DNA of 64,000 nt, from positions 124,001-188,000 of the forward strand of contig NZ_FNEO01000001.1 in the NCBI RefSeq assembly GCF_900100165.1. The letters are read 5' to 3'. The notes under the pieces were generated by a model. It did no database searches and was not told where the DNA came from. It was given only the letters and a program-made list of their open reading frames with translations. This document shows positions 56,671 through 64,000 of this stretch, piece by piece; within the stretch, counting starts at the first letter, position 1; each line of letters opens with the position of its first letter. The translations under genes were made by a program, and so were the position numbers. This DNA is from Flavobacterium glycines. Its GTDB lineage: Bacteria > Bacteroidota > Bacteroidia > Flavobacteriales > Flavobacteriaceae.

Positions 56671-56737
56671 GGTGCTCGTTTACAACGAGTACCTACTTAC
56701 TTTAAGAACTAAACAAAGCGTTTATAACGCGGTTCTT
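56671..56737. repeat. Pair of REP-like hairpins
   Basis: Hairpin one: GGTGCTCGTT, loop TAC, AACGAGTACC (56671-56693; one G-T pair). Hairpin two: AAGAAC (56704-56709) and GTTCTT (56732-56737) enclose GCGTT-TAT-AACGC (56718-56730). Two GC-rich stem-loops with similar TTTAY loops in an AT-rich gap recall REP/BIME elements mobilised by REP-associated tyrosine transposases. No such transposase gene is in the window. Confidence 0.55.
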
Positions 56738-56770
56738 AGAAATCCTTTCGCGTTCGAAATATTCAATTTT

Positions 56771-56845
56771 CACGCAGATTTTGCAGATTTCCGCAGATTA
56801 CTAAATGATTTTTCTACTCAAATCTGCAAAATCTGCGTGCCTTTT
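56771..56845. repeat. Perfect 20-bp inverted repeat between convergent genes
   Basis: CACGCAGATTTTGCAGATTT (56771-56790) is the exact reverse complement of 56820-56839, with a 29-nt spacer and a T-run after the right arm. It lies between the cassette and the convergent pectinesterase gene, and may also work as a terminator. Confidence 0.7.
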
Positions 56846-56882
56846 TAGCTCTTGTAAAGAGGAAATAAATCACAATAAATTG

Positions 56883-57860
56883 CTATTTCCCACTAACAGT
56901 TTTCCAAAAATCATCTTTAGGAAAAATATTTTTCAGGGTGTATTTAACTGCTTCTTCTTTAGTTAATTGATGCGACCAAGCCACTCTTTTATTGTTTTTA
57001 GCTCCTTTTCCCTTATTGTTGTATTCGGCATAAAAAGCTGTTTTCGTTTTATCAGCAAAGCGCTCGTCTTTCCATGGATTCCAGCCTTCGGGTAAAATAT
57101 GGCTTCCTAAATTACAATTCATAAAAACCGTTTTAGCATAAGGACGCCACGGACGCCCTAAGAAAACCTTAGTTGCATTGGCATCGGCAATCAATTTACA
57201 ATTAAAGAACACATAACCAAACTCCTGATTTTCGGGTGTTGAAGCCGCCGTGATATACGAATTGATCTTGCTCTTAATGATGCAATTTTGGAAAACCGCA
57301 ACAGCCGGACCAAAAATAAAATCCGTCGTTCCTTCGATATAGCAATTTTCGTAGTATTGATAATATCCATCACCATCCGTAAGCAAAGTGTCCTGACAGC
57401 CTAAAATTCTCGAATTTTTAATTATAAAACGTTCCCCTTTTGCACATAAGGAAACCGCCTGCCCTTTTTCGCACCAGGAATTCTCGATGGTTATATTTTC
57501 AATTCGAACATCATCGGCACGAACTAAAAGCGTGTAAGAATCAGAAGTTCCAAAATTTCGTTTTGAATTTGGATTGGGCTTGCCCGAATAATCATCATTA
57601 GTTATAATGGTTTTATCCTTGTCTTCACCTATCAATTGCAATCCTTTTTTGGATAAAGGAATAACTAATTTCTCTTTGTAAATCCCTTTTTTAATATAAA
57701 TCAAAACAGCTCCTTTTTCAGTATTGGCAGCATCAATCGCTGTCTGGACCGTTTTAAAATCGCCACTGCCATCCAGAGCTACTGTTATCTTTTTATCTGT
57801 TTGTGAATGGATATTATTATTCAAAAGAATAAAAAACAAAAACACTAAAATTTTCCTCAT
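56883..57860 (-). CDS. Pectin methylesterase (CE8)
   Basis: 325 residues from the ATG at 57860; the frame is open to a TTG at 57869, but the ATG gives a better signal peptide (MRKILVFLFFILLNNNIHS). The right-handed beta-helix begins ITVALDGSGDFKTVQTAIDAAN. Catalytic blocks are QAVSL, GCQDTLLTDGDGYYQYY, the TTDFIFGPAVAVF Asp and FLGRPWRPYAKTVFMNC. It removes methyl esters from homogalacturonan and so opens it to GH28. It is divergent from the GH115 gene. Confidence 0.94.
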   Translation of the reverse strand: MRKILVFLFFILLNNNIHSQTDKKITVALDGSGDFKTVQTAIDAANTEKGAVLIYIKKGIYKEKLVIPLSKKGLQLIGEDKDKTIITNDDYSGKPNPNSKRNFGTSDSYTLLVRADDVRIENITIENSWCEKGQAVSLCAKGERFIIKNSRILGCQDTLLTDGDGYYQYYENCYIEGTTDFIFGPAVAVFQNCIIKSKINSYITAASTPENQEFGYVFFNCKLIADANATKVFLGRPWRPYAKTVFMNCNLGSHILPEGWNPWKDERFADKTKTAFYAEYNNKGKGAKNNKRVAWSHQLTKEEAVKYTLKNIFPKDDFWKTVSGK

Positions 57861-57930
57861 TATAACCAATTTAAAATTGTAAATCTAACACTAATAAACT
57901 TCAAAAATAAAGAAAAAAAGCCAGCTTTCA

Positions 57931-57942
57931 GTAATCGATTAC
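57931..57942. promoter_or_regulatory. LacI-type palindromic operator candidate (GTAATCGATTAC)
   Basis: A perfect 12-bp palindrome with the central CG typical of LacI/PurR-family sites. It lies in the divergent gap, 71 nt from the pectinesterase start and about 100 nt from the GH115 start, so it could control both. No LacI-family gene is in the window. Confidence 0.5.
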
Positions 57943-58041
57943 ATCTTGTAAAAAACACGAAATCACTTCTTATTTTGAGCTTATTATCTTATTTTAGACG
58001 GCTATTAAAAAGCTTAAAAACCTCATCCAAATAATTATTAA

Positions 58042-60498
58042 ATGAAAAACCAAATTCAGAATTCATTGCTATTATTACTGCTGTTGACAACGCAACTTTT
58101 TTGGAGTCAACAAAACCAAAATTCTTTTCTTATTGCCGATAAAAATGAAGTAACACCGATTTATATTGACCCAAAATCGGATGAACTCGTTGTATGGGCG
58201 GTAAACGAACTGGCAAACGATATTCAGGAAATTACCGGCAAAAAACCTCAGATTGTTGTTGCAAAAAAAACAGAGAATGCAAAAGGAATTTACATTGGTC
58301 AAATTAATGAAAACCTTTTTAAAGACTATAAAAAATCAAACTTAAAAGGCGGATGGGAAAAATTCAGTATCAGCAATGATAAAAACAACTTATACATTGT
58401 AGGAAGTGATGTGCGCGGAACAGTATTTGGAATCTTTGAAACAGCCGAAAGACTGGGTGTTTCCCCTTGGAAATGGTGGGCTGATGTCAATAACATTAAA
58501 AAAGAAAAACTGGTTTTGAACCTGCCCGATAACGGAATTACCGAAAGTCCTTCGGTGCAATTTCGTGGAATTTTCCTGAACGACGAAGACTGGGGATTAC
58601 AGCCTTGGGCGGCCAAAACTTTCGAAAAAGAAACAGCCGATATCGGCCCTAAAACCTACGAAAAAATATTCCAATTGCTTTTACGCTTAAAAGCCAACAC
58701 CATCTGGCCGGCAATGCACGATTCTACAAAGGCTTTTTTCAGCATTAAAGGCAATAAAGAAATGGCTCAGAAATACCATATCCTGCTGGGAACTTCTCAT
58801 GCCGAACCGATGATGCGAAACAATGTGGACGAATGGAAAAAAGAAACCATGGGGGCTTTTAATTATTTTTCCAATAGCGAAAACATCAATAAATACTGGC
58901 AAGACCGATTAAATGAAATTCGCGACAGCAAAGCCGAAGCAGTCTTTACACTTGGTATGCGTGGTGTTCATGACAGCCAGATGGAAGGCGCTAAAAACGC
59001 TGAGGAAGCCAAAAACATGGTTGAAAAAATCATTGTAAAACAACGAGAAATGCTGGCTTCCACTTTTAAAAAACCGATTACATCTATCCCGCAAGTAATG
59101 ATTCCTTACAAAGAAGTATTAGAACAATACAACAAAGGAATGAAAATCCCGGAAGATGTTATGCTGATGTGGACTGATGACAACTACGGCTATATCAGAC
59201 GAATTAGTGACGAAAAAGAACAAAAAAGAATTGGCGGAGGCGGTATTTATTATCACTTAAGCTATTGGGGAAGACCTCATGATTATTTGTGGTTATCTAC
59301 TATGCAACCGGGTTTAATTTGGTCTGAAATGGCTAAGGCTTACGCTAACGGAGACAAAAAAATGTGGATTGTGAATGTAGGTGACATCAAACCTGCCGAA
59401 TACGATTTTGAATTTTTCATGGATATGGCCTGGGATATTAACTCCATAAAACCAGATGGAATTAATGACCATTTGAAAGACTGGGCAGCAAGAGAATTTA
59501 ACGATGCCGTTGCTAATGACGTAAGCAATGTAATGAGCGAGTATTACCGATTAGCCATGCTGAGAAAACCGGAATTCATGGGCTGGAGCCAAACGGAGCC
59601 TACTACTCCTATTAAACCTTCTGAATTTACAACTGCCGAAGCCAAACGAAGAATCCAATTGTACGATCAATTGGTCGAAAAAGTAAATACATTATCTCCA
59701 TCTATTCCTAATGAGCGAAAAGATGCCTGGTTTCAACTAGTAGTTTATCCTGTAAAAGGGGCGGCTTACATCAATCATAAATTTCTATATTGGAAACTGT
59801 CTTTAGAAAGTAAAGACCAAGCAGAAAAGGAAAAATTCCAAAATTTATCGAAAGAAGGTTACCAGCAAATAGAAAAACTAACTCAGTACTACAATACTGA
59901 AATGAGCAATGGAAAATGGGCTAATATGATGAGTAGGACTCCAAGAAAATTGCCTGTTTTTGATGCTATAAATTATGATAATGTACCAAAAATGGAAGAA
60001 AGCAAAGTAGATTCTACCACCGAGTCTATTGCTATTCAGGCAAAAGATTTTACGGCAAGTCAAGGTGCTAAAAACTACCAATGGAAACCAATAGAAGGAT
60101 TTGGATACAGCAATGCTGCCATTACTTTATTTCCGTTAAAAACAAGCTCTTTTGGAACCGAAAAACCTTCAGTTACTTACACTTTCGAAAGCGATAAAAC
60201 AGGAGAATACGAAATTGAAGTTCGTTTTATCCCAACACATGCTAACAATTCGGATCATCAGGCAACCATTACATTCGATTCAAATACCGGCAAAACTTTC
60301 AAGTTGAACAGCTATGACAGAGACGCAGCATGGAAAGCAAATGTATTGCGAAATGCGTCTGTTTTCACCCTTCCTGTAAAAATAGAAGACACAGGAAAAC
60401 ACACTATTAAATTAGAAGTAAATCAAACCGGAATTGTAATCGACCAATTAGCGATTTATCCTAAAGGGCAAAAAAAATATGAGATACCATTTAAATAA
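58042..60498 (+). CDS. GH115 alpha-glucuronidase-type glycosidase
   Basis: 818 residues. The signal peptide (about 1-22, LFWSQ) is followed by a GH20/GH67-type N-terminal domain (about 25-160). The GH115 barrel follows (FRGIFLNDEDWGLQPWAAKTF; LLRLKANTIWPAMHDSTKAFF; LGTSHAEPMMRNNVDEW; LGMRGVHDSQMEG). A C-terminal beta domain follows at about 660-815 (YTFESDKTGEYEIEVRFIP). Family members remove glucuronic acid, often 4-O-methylated, from xylan or arabinogalactan. Beside pectin genes, a glucuronate side chain of pectin-bound arabinogalactan is a possible target. Confidence 0.93.
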   Translation: MKNQIQNSLLLLLLLTTQLFWSQQNQNSFLIADKNEVTPIYIDPKSDELVVWAVNELANDIQEITGKKPQIVVAKKTENAKGIYIGQINENLFKDYKKSNLKGGWEKFSISNDKNNLYIVGSDVRGTVFGIFETAERLGVSPWKWWADVNNIKKEKLVLNLPDNGITESPSVQFRGIFLNDEDWGLQPWAAKTFEKETADIGPKTYEKIFQLLLRLKANTIWPAMHDSTKAFFSIKGNKEMAQKYHILLGTSHAEPMMRNNVDEWKKETMGAFNYFSNSENINKYWQDRLNEIRDSKAEAVFTLGMRGVHDSQMEGAKNAEEAKNMVEKIIVKQREMLASTFKKPITSIPQVMIPYKEVLEQYNKGMKIPEDVMLMWTDDNYGYIRRISDEKEQKRIGGGGIYYHLSYWGRPHDYLWLSTMQPGLIWSEMAKAYANGDKKMWIVNVGDIKPAEYDFEFFMDMAWDINSIKPDGINDHLKDWAAREFNDAVANDVSNVMSEYYRLAMLRKPEFMGWSQTEPTTPIKPSEFTTAEAKRRIQLYDQLVEKVNTLSPSIPNERKDAWFQLVVYPVKGAAYINHKFLYWKLSLESKDQAEKEKFQNLSKEGYQQIEKLTQYYNTEMSNGKWANMMSRTPRKLPVFDAINYDNVPKMEESKVDSTTESIAIQAKDFTASQGAKNYQWKPIEGFGYSNAAITLFPLKTSSFGTEKPSVTYTFESDKTGEYEIEVRFIPTHANNSDHQATITFDSNTGKTFKLNSYDRDAAWKANVLRNASVFTLPVKIEDTGKHTIKLEVNQTGIVIDQLAIYPKGQKKYEIPFK

Positions 60499-60537
60499 CG
60501 GTATCTCATATCTATAAAAACAGTCCGCAAGCGGACT
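60479..60537 (+). terminator. Hairpins at and after the GH115 stop codon
   Basis: ATGAGATACC (60479-60488) pairs perfectly with GGTATCTCAT (60500-60509), with the stop codon in the loop region. A second stem-loop AGTCCG-CAAG-CGGACT follows at 60522-60537. Neither has a classic T-run, so termination efficiency is uncertain. Confidence 0.5.
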
Positions 60538-60543
60538 AATTTA

Positions 60544-60644
60544 GCACACAGATAACACGGATTGAGCTGATAAAAACGGATTTTCCGTAACTAAGAAAAA
60601 ATTCAACCTGTGATAATCTGCTAAAATCCGTTTCATCTGTGTGC
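60544..60644. repeat. Imperfect 20-bp inverted repeat (GCACACAGAT... arms)
   Basis: GCACACAGATAACACGGATT (60544-60563) is mirrored by 60625-60644 (AATCCG...ATCTGTGTGC) with three mismatches. ACGGA-TTT-TCCGT is nested in the loop (60577-60589). It lies between convergent genes and belongs to the same class as the element at 56771-56845. Confidence 0.65.
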
Positions 60645-60672
60645 CATTTTTTTATACTGACAGAAAACTAAA

Positions 60673-62214
60673 TTATTTATTTAACTGAACCGGAGGTAGA
60701 TCATCTACCTCTTTTTTAGTTAAAACCAAATCCCGAATTTTACTTCCTTTAAGATTTCTTAACTCTTCAGCGGCGGTTTCAGCAACTGCATTAGCTCCTG
60801 CTCTGCCGGTATGTGTGTGATCTTTTGGATAAAACTCTTTTACTTTTTCCTGTCCTAAAGCTTCATATTTCTGAGCTACTTTTTGACTTAAGTTGATATA
60901 ATCTGTTTTTTCAGCTGCAGCAGCTTCCTGTGCCCATTTAACATAGGTTTGATCTCTTTGTTCTACTTTTCCATTTGGCCATTCGTTTCTTGGCGTCAAA
61001 CTCATCACAATTGGAGTTGCTCCTTTTTCTTTGGTTTCACGAATGAATTTCTTCAAATACCAACCATAAGTATGAACGGTTTCCGTCAAACTGTCTGCAC
61101 GATTCACTACTTGAGTTTCGTCACCAATTCCATTAATGGAACCTCTAAATTTTTCACCATCAATTTTACCGGCATCGTTATGTCCAAATTGAAGAATAAC
61201 AAAATCATTAGGTTGAATTTCTTTCTTTGCTTTATCCCAAAGTCCTTCAAAATCAAAAGTACGTGTACTTCTTCCTCCTCTTGCTTTGTTCACAATATTC
61301 ACTCTGGTAGTGTCAAAATAACGAGGCACCATAACACCCCAACCTACCGCATTTTCATTTTTATTATCAGCCATAGTCGAATCGCCTATTAAAAAAACAT
61401 TGATTTTTCTAGGCAATTTAATTACCGGATTTTCCAAAATGTAATTCTTCAGTGGGCTTTTAGACACCTTCAAACCTTCAATAATTGAAGTGGCTGCCAT
61501 CACAGCCCCTTTAGCAGAAGGATGCGTATGATCTTTTTTATAAAAATAAGTTCCTGTTACTTTTGCTTCGCCAAATTGTTCTAATTTACTAGCCATTCTA
61601 TCATTCAAATCAATGAAAGTAACCTGCTCCTGATCGGCAATTTGTTTCGCCCATAATCCATAAGAAGTATTGTTTCTAGGCAATTTTCCATCTTTCCAGG
61701 TATTTCTGGGAATTGGCGACATAACAATCGGAATAGCTCCTTTTTCTTTAGCTTCTTTGACTACTTTTCGAATGTACCAGCCATAAGTATGCACGGTTTC
61801 GTGCTTTTTGGTAATCAAATTATCGATTTCCTCTGTCTTATCAGAAATCCCTTTTATCGTTCCTCTGGCTCTAATAGTATCATTAAGAGGTCCATCGTCA
61901 TTATGCCCCCATTGGATTAAAACATAATCTCCTTTTTTCAGTTTTTTATACACCGCGTCCCATAATCCTAAATTTTGATAGGATCTTGAACTTGTTCCTC
62001 CCAAAGCATGATTTTCAACTGTAATTTTGTTAGAATCTAAAAACTGCCCGATGTAATCACCCCAGCCCCAAAGTCCACCGGTTCCATCACCTTTACCATT
62101 TTTCACAGTAGAATCCCCAACGGTATATACTGTTATTTTTTGCTGTGCTTCAGCCTTGAATTGCGCTAAAAAAAGAGCTAAAAAGGCAAAAAGTATTAAT
62201 TTGTTAATTCTCAT
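60673..62214 (-). CDS. Tandem SGNH rhamnogalacturonan acetylesterase (CE12-type, two domains)
   Basis: 513 residues: signal peptide (about 1-23, KAEAQ), then two SGNH hydrolase units. Domain one (about 28-235) has GDSTVKNG, GGTSSRS, IQWGHNDDG and the DHTHPSAKGA His. Domain two (about 270-495) has GDSTMADN, GGRSTRT, LQFGHNDAG and DHTHTGRAGA. Both catalytic sets look intact, and both units share a VHTYGWYxxK insert. They remove acetyl groups from rhamnogalacturonan. It lies 51 nt downstream of the GH2 gene. Confidence 0.92.
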   Translation of the reverse strand: MRINKLILFAFLALFLAQFKAEAQQKITVYTVGDSTVKNGKGDGTGGLWGWGDYIGQFLDSNKITVENHALGGTSSRSYQNLGLWDAVYKKLKKGDYVLIQWGHNDDGPLNDTIRARGTIKGISDKTEEIDNLITKKHETVHTYGWYIRKVVKEAKEKGAIPIVMSPIPRNTWKDGKLPRNNTSYGLWAKQIADQEQVTFIDLNDRMASKLEQFGEAKVTGTYFYKKDHTHPSAKGAVMAATSIIEGLKVSKSPLKNYILENPVIKLPRKINVFLIGDSTMADNKNENAVGWGVMVPRYFDTTRVNIVNKARGGRSTRTFDFEGLWDKAKKEIQPNDFVILQFGHNDAGKIDGEKFRGSINGIGDETQVVNRADSLTETVHTYGWYLKKFIRETKEKGATPIVMSLTPRNEWPNGKVEQRDQTYVKWAQEAAAAEKTDYINLSQKVAQKYEALGQEKVKEFYPKDHTHTGRAGANAVAETAAEELRNLKGSKIRDLVLTKKEVDDLPPVQLNK

Positions 62215-62265
62215 TTTTACAATTATTATTTATTATTCTTATTATTGAATTTGATATTGATATTG

Positions 62266-64000
62266 TTATTTCTCAACTCTAAAATCGAACCATAAGTTCA
62301 TCTGAATCCCTTCATCACCACTTTTAATTCGAATACTCGAAGGCTGACTGTGTGGTCCATGGTGCTCTAACGGTTTAAAATCACGCATGGCCGGGATCTC
62401 ATACATAAACGAAATATTTCCTTCTGGGAATGCCGGTTGCGGATACGTTCCTTCAAAAGCATTTTTAGGTAAATCAGGTGTGAACAATCTTAAAAACACA
62501 TTCTCAGAAGCAGCAAACATTTTGAAACTATTATTGTCTTTTGCTTTCAAAGCAGCTGCATATAAATTAGCGTGATAACCTTTAAACTCCGGCAAAACCA
62601 TATTCTCAAAACTTTCTCCTGGAATGGTTTGGTTATAATCTTTCTCCCAAACACCAAAAGTCGTTCCTTTGATTCTGTTTTTCCAAACGTGGTAAGGTCC
62701 TTTTCCAAACCATTTCATGCTTTCAACCCCTTGCTCAGGAAAATCAAAAGTAATACCAAAAGCATCTACTTTATCCTGAAAGAAAGCACCATCAAACCCA
62801 TTGTTAGCACCTGCATCTTTAAGCGCCAACATTTCCATTTTCAGACGACCATCAGCAGTCATTGTCCATTTGATTTTTTTGATTCCTCCAATATAATTTA
62901 CAGTACAAACGGCAGCATTATTTTCGATAGCCGTTTGTACATCCTTTACCTGAGCTATCATCCCAATTGGTGTTGGCCCATTTGTCAAAGGAACAATTCC
63001 GTTTTTATTGTTAACCGAAATAATTTTTCCGGTTTTCTTATCAAATGAAACCTGAACCTCTTTGCTAATCAATGAAACAGAAGCTGCTTCATCTTTTATA
63101 CTCACTTTTGCTTTAGTTTCTTTTTTCAACAAAAATTTCTCAGCAAAATAATCTCCTTTATGAACCCTCCAAGTCCAGGTATAGATTTCTCTGCCATGTT
63201 GGTCTTTAGCTGTAATTTCGACCCAATCTCCTTCGAAAAAGTTCGCAGCAACAGGAATTTTTATTTTCGCTGTTTCACCCGGTTCTATACTTGGAACTTC
63301 TATTTTTCCTTTATCTAAAATCGAATTTTCATTCTTAGCATACAACACATCCTTATTAGCCTTAACCACTTTGTACTCCATGGCACAAGTATTCAGGTTA
63401 CTGAAAATATAATCGTTGCTGATAAAAAATGTTCCGTCAAATTTAGAAGTAATGCTCACAGGAGCAAATTGGATAGGAGCCCAAATTTCCTTAATAGCAT
63501 AAAAACTTCCTTCTTTTTCGCGGTGTGGCCCCAAAATTCCATCGGCAGCTAATGAACCTTTAGAATCAAGTACTTTATCTTTCAAATCGACTCTCTTAAC
63601 TGCTTCATCACAAAAAACCCAAATAAATCCACCTGCAAACAGCGGACTTTCTTTAAAGTGACTCCAAAAATCTTCCAGTCCTGCTCCGCCTCCATTATCA
63701 TAAGTAGCGTGCATAAATTCGGTTGGAAAGAAAACATTCTCACCATTTACAAATCGATGGATTCCGGTTTGATACGCCGGATAATGGTGTGCATCCCAAC
63801 CATTAAAATCTGACCATGGGTGAATAACAATACGTTTTTGAGGGTCTAAATCGCCAAAAATACTATCCAATTTATAATTCCAGCCGCCTTCGTTTCCGTT
63901 ATCCCAAATAATGATTGACGGATGATTCACATCGCGGCTAACCATTTCTTTGACTAATTTACTTCCTGTCTCAGTATCATAGGAATTTTGCCAGCCCGCT
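62266..64000 (-). CDS. GH2 beta-galactosidase-like enzyme (5' end outside window)
   Basis: 578 residues are visible; the frame is open to the right edge, so the signal peptide, sugar-binding and Ig-like domains are missing here. The visible part starts in the TIM barrel. HPSIIIWDNGNEGGW carries the acid/base Glu in GNE, and FPTEFMHATYDNGGG holds the likely nucleophile Glu. The C-terminal Bgal_small/windup domain follows (about the last 270 residues; SFDKKTGKIISVNNKNG). It removes beta-linked galactose or a similar sugar. The CE12 gene downstream suggests a galactan or rhamnogalacturonan side-chain role. Confidence 0.9.
   Translation of the reverse strand, partial: AGWQNSYDTETGSKLVKEMVSRDVNHPSIIIWDNGNEGGWNYKLDSIFGDLDPQKRIVIHPWSDFNGWDAHHYPAYQTGIHRFVNGENVFFPTEFMHATYDNGGGAGLEDFWSHFKESPLFAGGFIWVFCDEAVKRVDLKDKVLDSKGSLAADGILGPHREKEGSFYAIKEIWAPIQFAPVSITSKFDGTFFISNDYIFSNLNTCAMEYKVVKANKDVLYAKNENSILDKGKIEVPSIEPGETAKIKIPVAANFFEGDWVEITAKDQHGREIYTWTWRVHKGDYFAEKFLLKKETKAKVSIKDEAASVSLISKEVQVSFDKKTGKIISVNNKNGIVPLTNGPTPIGMIAQVKDVQTAIENNAAVCTVNYIGGIKKIKWTMTADGRLKMEMLALKDAGANNGFDGAFFQDKVDAFGITFDFPEQGVESMKWFGKGPYHVWKNRIKGTTFGVWEKDYNQTIPGESFENMVLPEFKGYHANLYAAALKAKDNNSFKMFAASENVFLRLFTPDLPKNAFEGTYPQPAFPEGNISFMYEIPAMRDFKPLEHHGPHSQPSSIRIKSGDEGIQMNLWFDFRVEK

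Noticed and set aside
60949..61392. 147-residue frame on the plus strand
   Set aside because: It is antisense to the second SGNH domain of the tandem esterase and has a low-complexity, Phe/Ser-rich shadow composition.
62572..63048. 158-residue frame on the plus strand
   Set aside because: It is antisense to the GH2 coding region, whose protein is clearly recognisable there.
1..64000. CRISPR array, tRNA or rRNA genes, plasmid or phage origin
   Set aside because: No regularly spaced direct repeats, no tRNA-like cloverleaf that I could recognise, and no rRNA, replication or phage structural genes were seen.

Overview
The window looks like a chromosomal segment of a Flavobacterium-like member of the Bacteroidetes. 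The signs are: low GC, SusC/SusD pairs, an ECF sigma/FecR/STN-receptor set, a mevalonate pathway, genes without clear Shine-Dalgarno sequences, and -7 boxes of the TAnnTTTG type. No rRNA, tRNA, CRISPR array or complete insertion sequence was seen.

Layout. (1) 1-4544, minus strand: ECF sigma factor, FecR-type anti-sigma factor and an STN-containing SusC receptor (3' end outside the window), a trans-envelope signalling set. (2) 4882-11200, plus: an acetate cluster with an InsA-like zinc-ribbon/HTH protein, SatP-type acetate channel, a two-helix membrane protein, an SLC5 symporter fused to a histidine kinase, a receiver-only response regulator and acetyl-CoA synthetase. (3) 11424-21740: core and accessory genes, namely a GH13 enzyme, GDPD, a GxxExxY protein, a YhiN-type flavoprotein, small proteins, TspO, the mevalonate genes for diphosphomevalonate decarboxylase and mevalonate kinase, a UbiA prenyltransferase and an RluB-type pseudouridine synthase. 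(4) 21877-37124, minus: a seven-gene, 15-kb uptake operon with two SusC/SusD pairs and three fasciclin lipoproteins. (5) 37734-54619, plus: a pectin/rhamnogalacturonan set with a KduD-like SDR, GntR regulator, CBM9-like/PKD protein, GH105, sulfatase, GH28, DUF4450 protein, GH43-like protein, (alpha/alpha)6 glycosidase and PL11. (6) 54835-56633: a two-gene accessory cassette bordered by palindromes, with an unknown protein and a TRADD-N-associated-type membrane protein. (7) 56883-64000: pectin methylesterase (CE8), GH115, a tandem CE12 esterase and a GH2 enzyme (5' end outside the window).

How it works together. The pectin genes cover the expected steps. PL11 and GH28 cut the backbone, CE8 and CE12 remove methyl and acetyl groups, sulfatase, GH2, GH115 and the less-known hydrolases trim branches, SusC/SusD import oligosaccharides, GH105 opens unsaturated ends and the SDR acts on the released ketouronate. 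Three promoters in this region share a tandem CAGGATAG direct repeat placed exactly 19 nt upstream of the -7 position, which suggests one activator turns on the uptake operon, the CBM9/GH105/sulfatase operon and the GH28 operon together.

Most unusual points: the shared tandem operator, the leader terminator before the CBM9-like gene, the three-fasciclin uptake operon, the palindrome-bounded membrane-protein cassette, the acetate two-component set without an output domain, and a recurring class of long imperfect intergenic palindromes.
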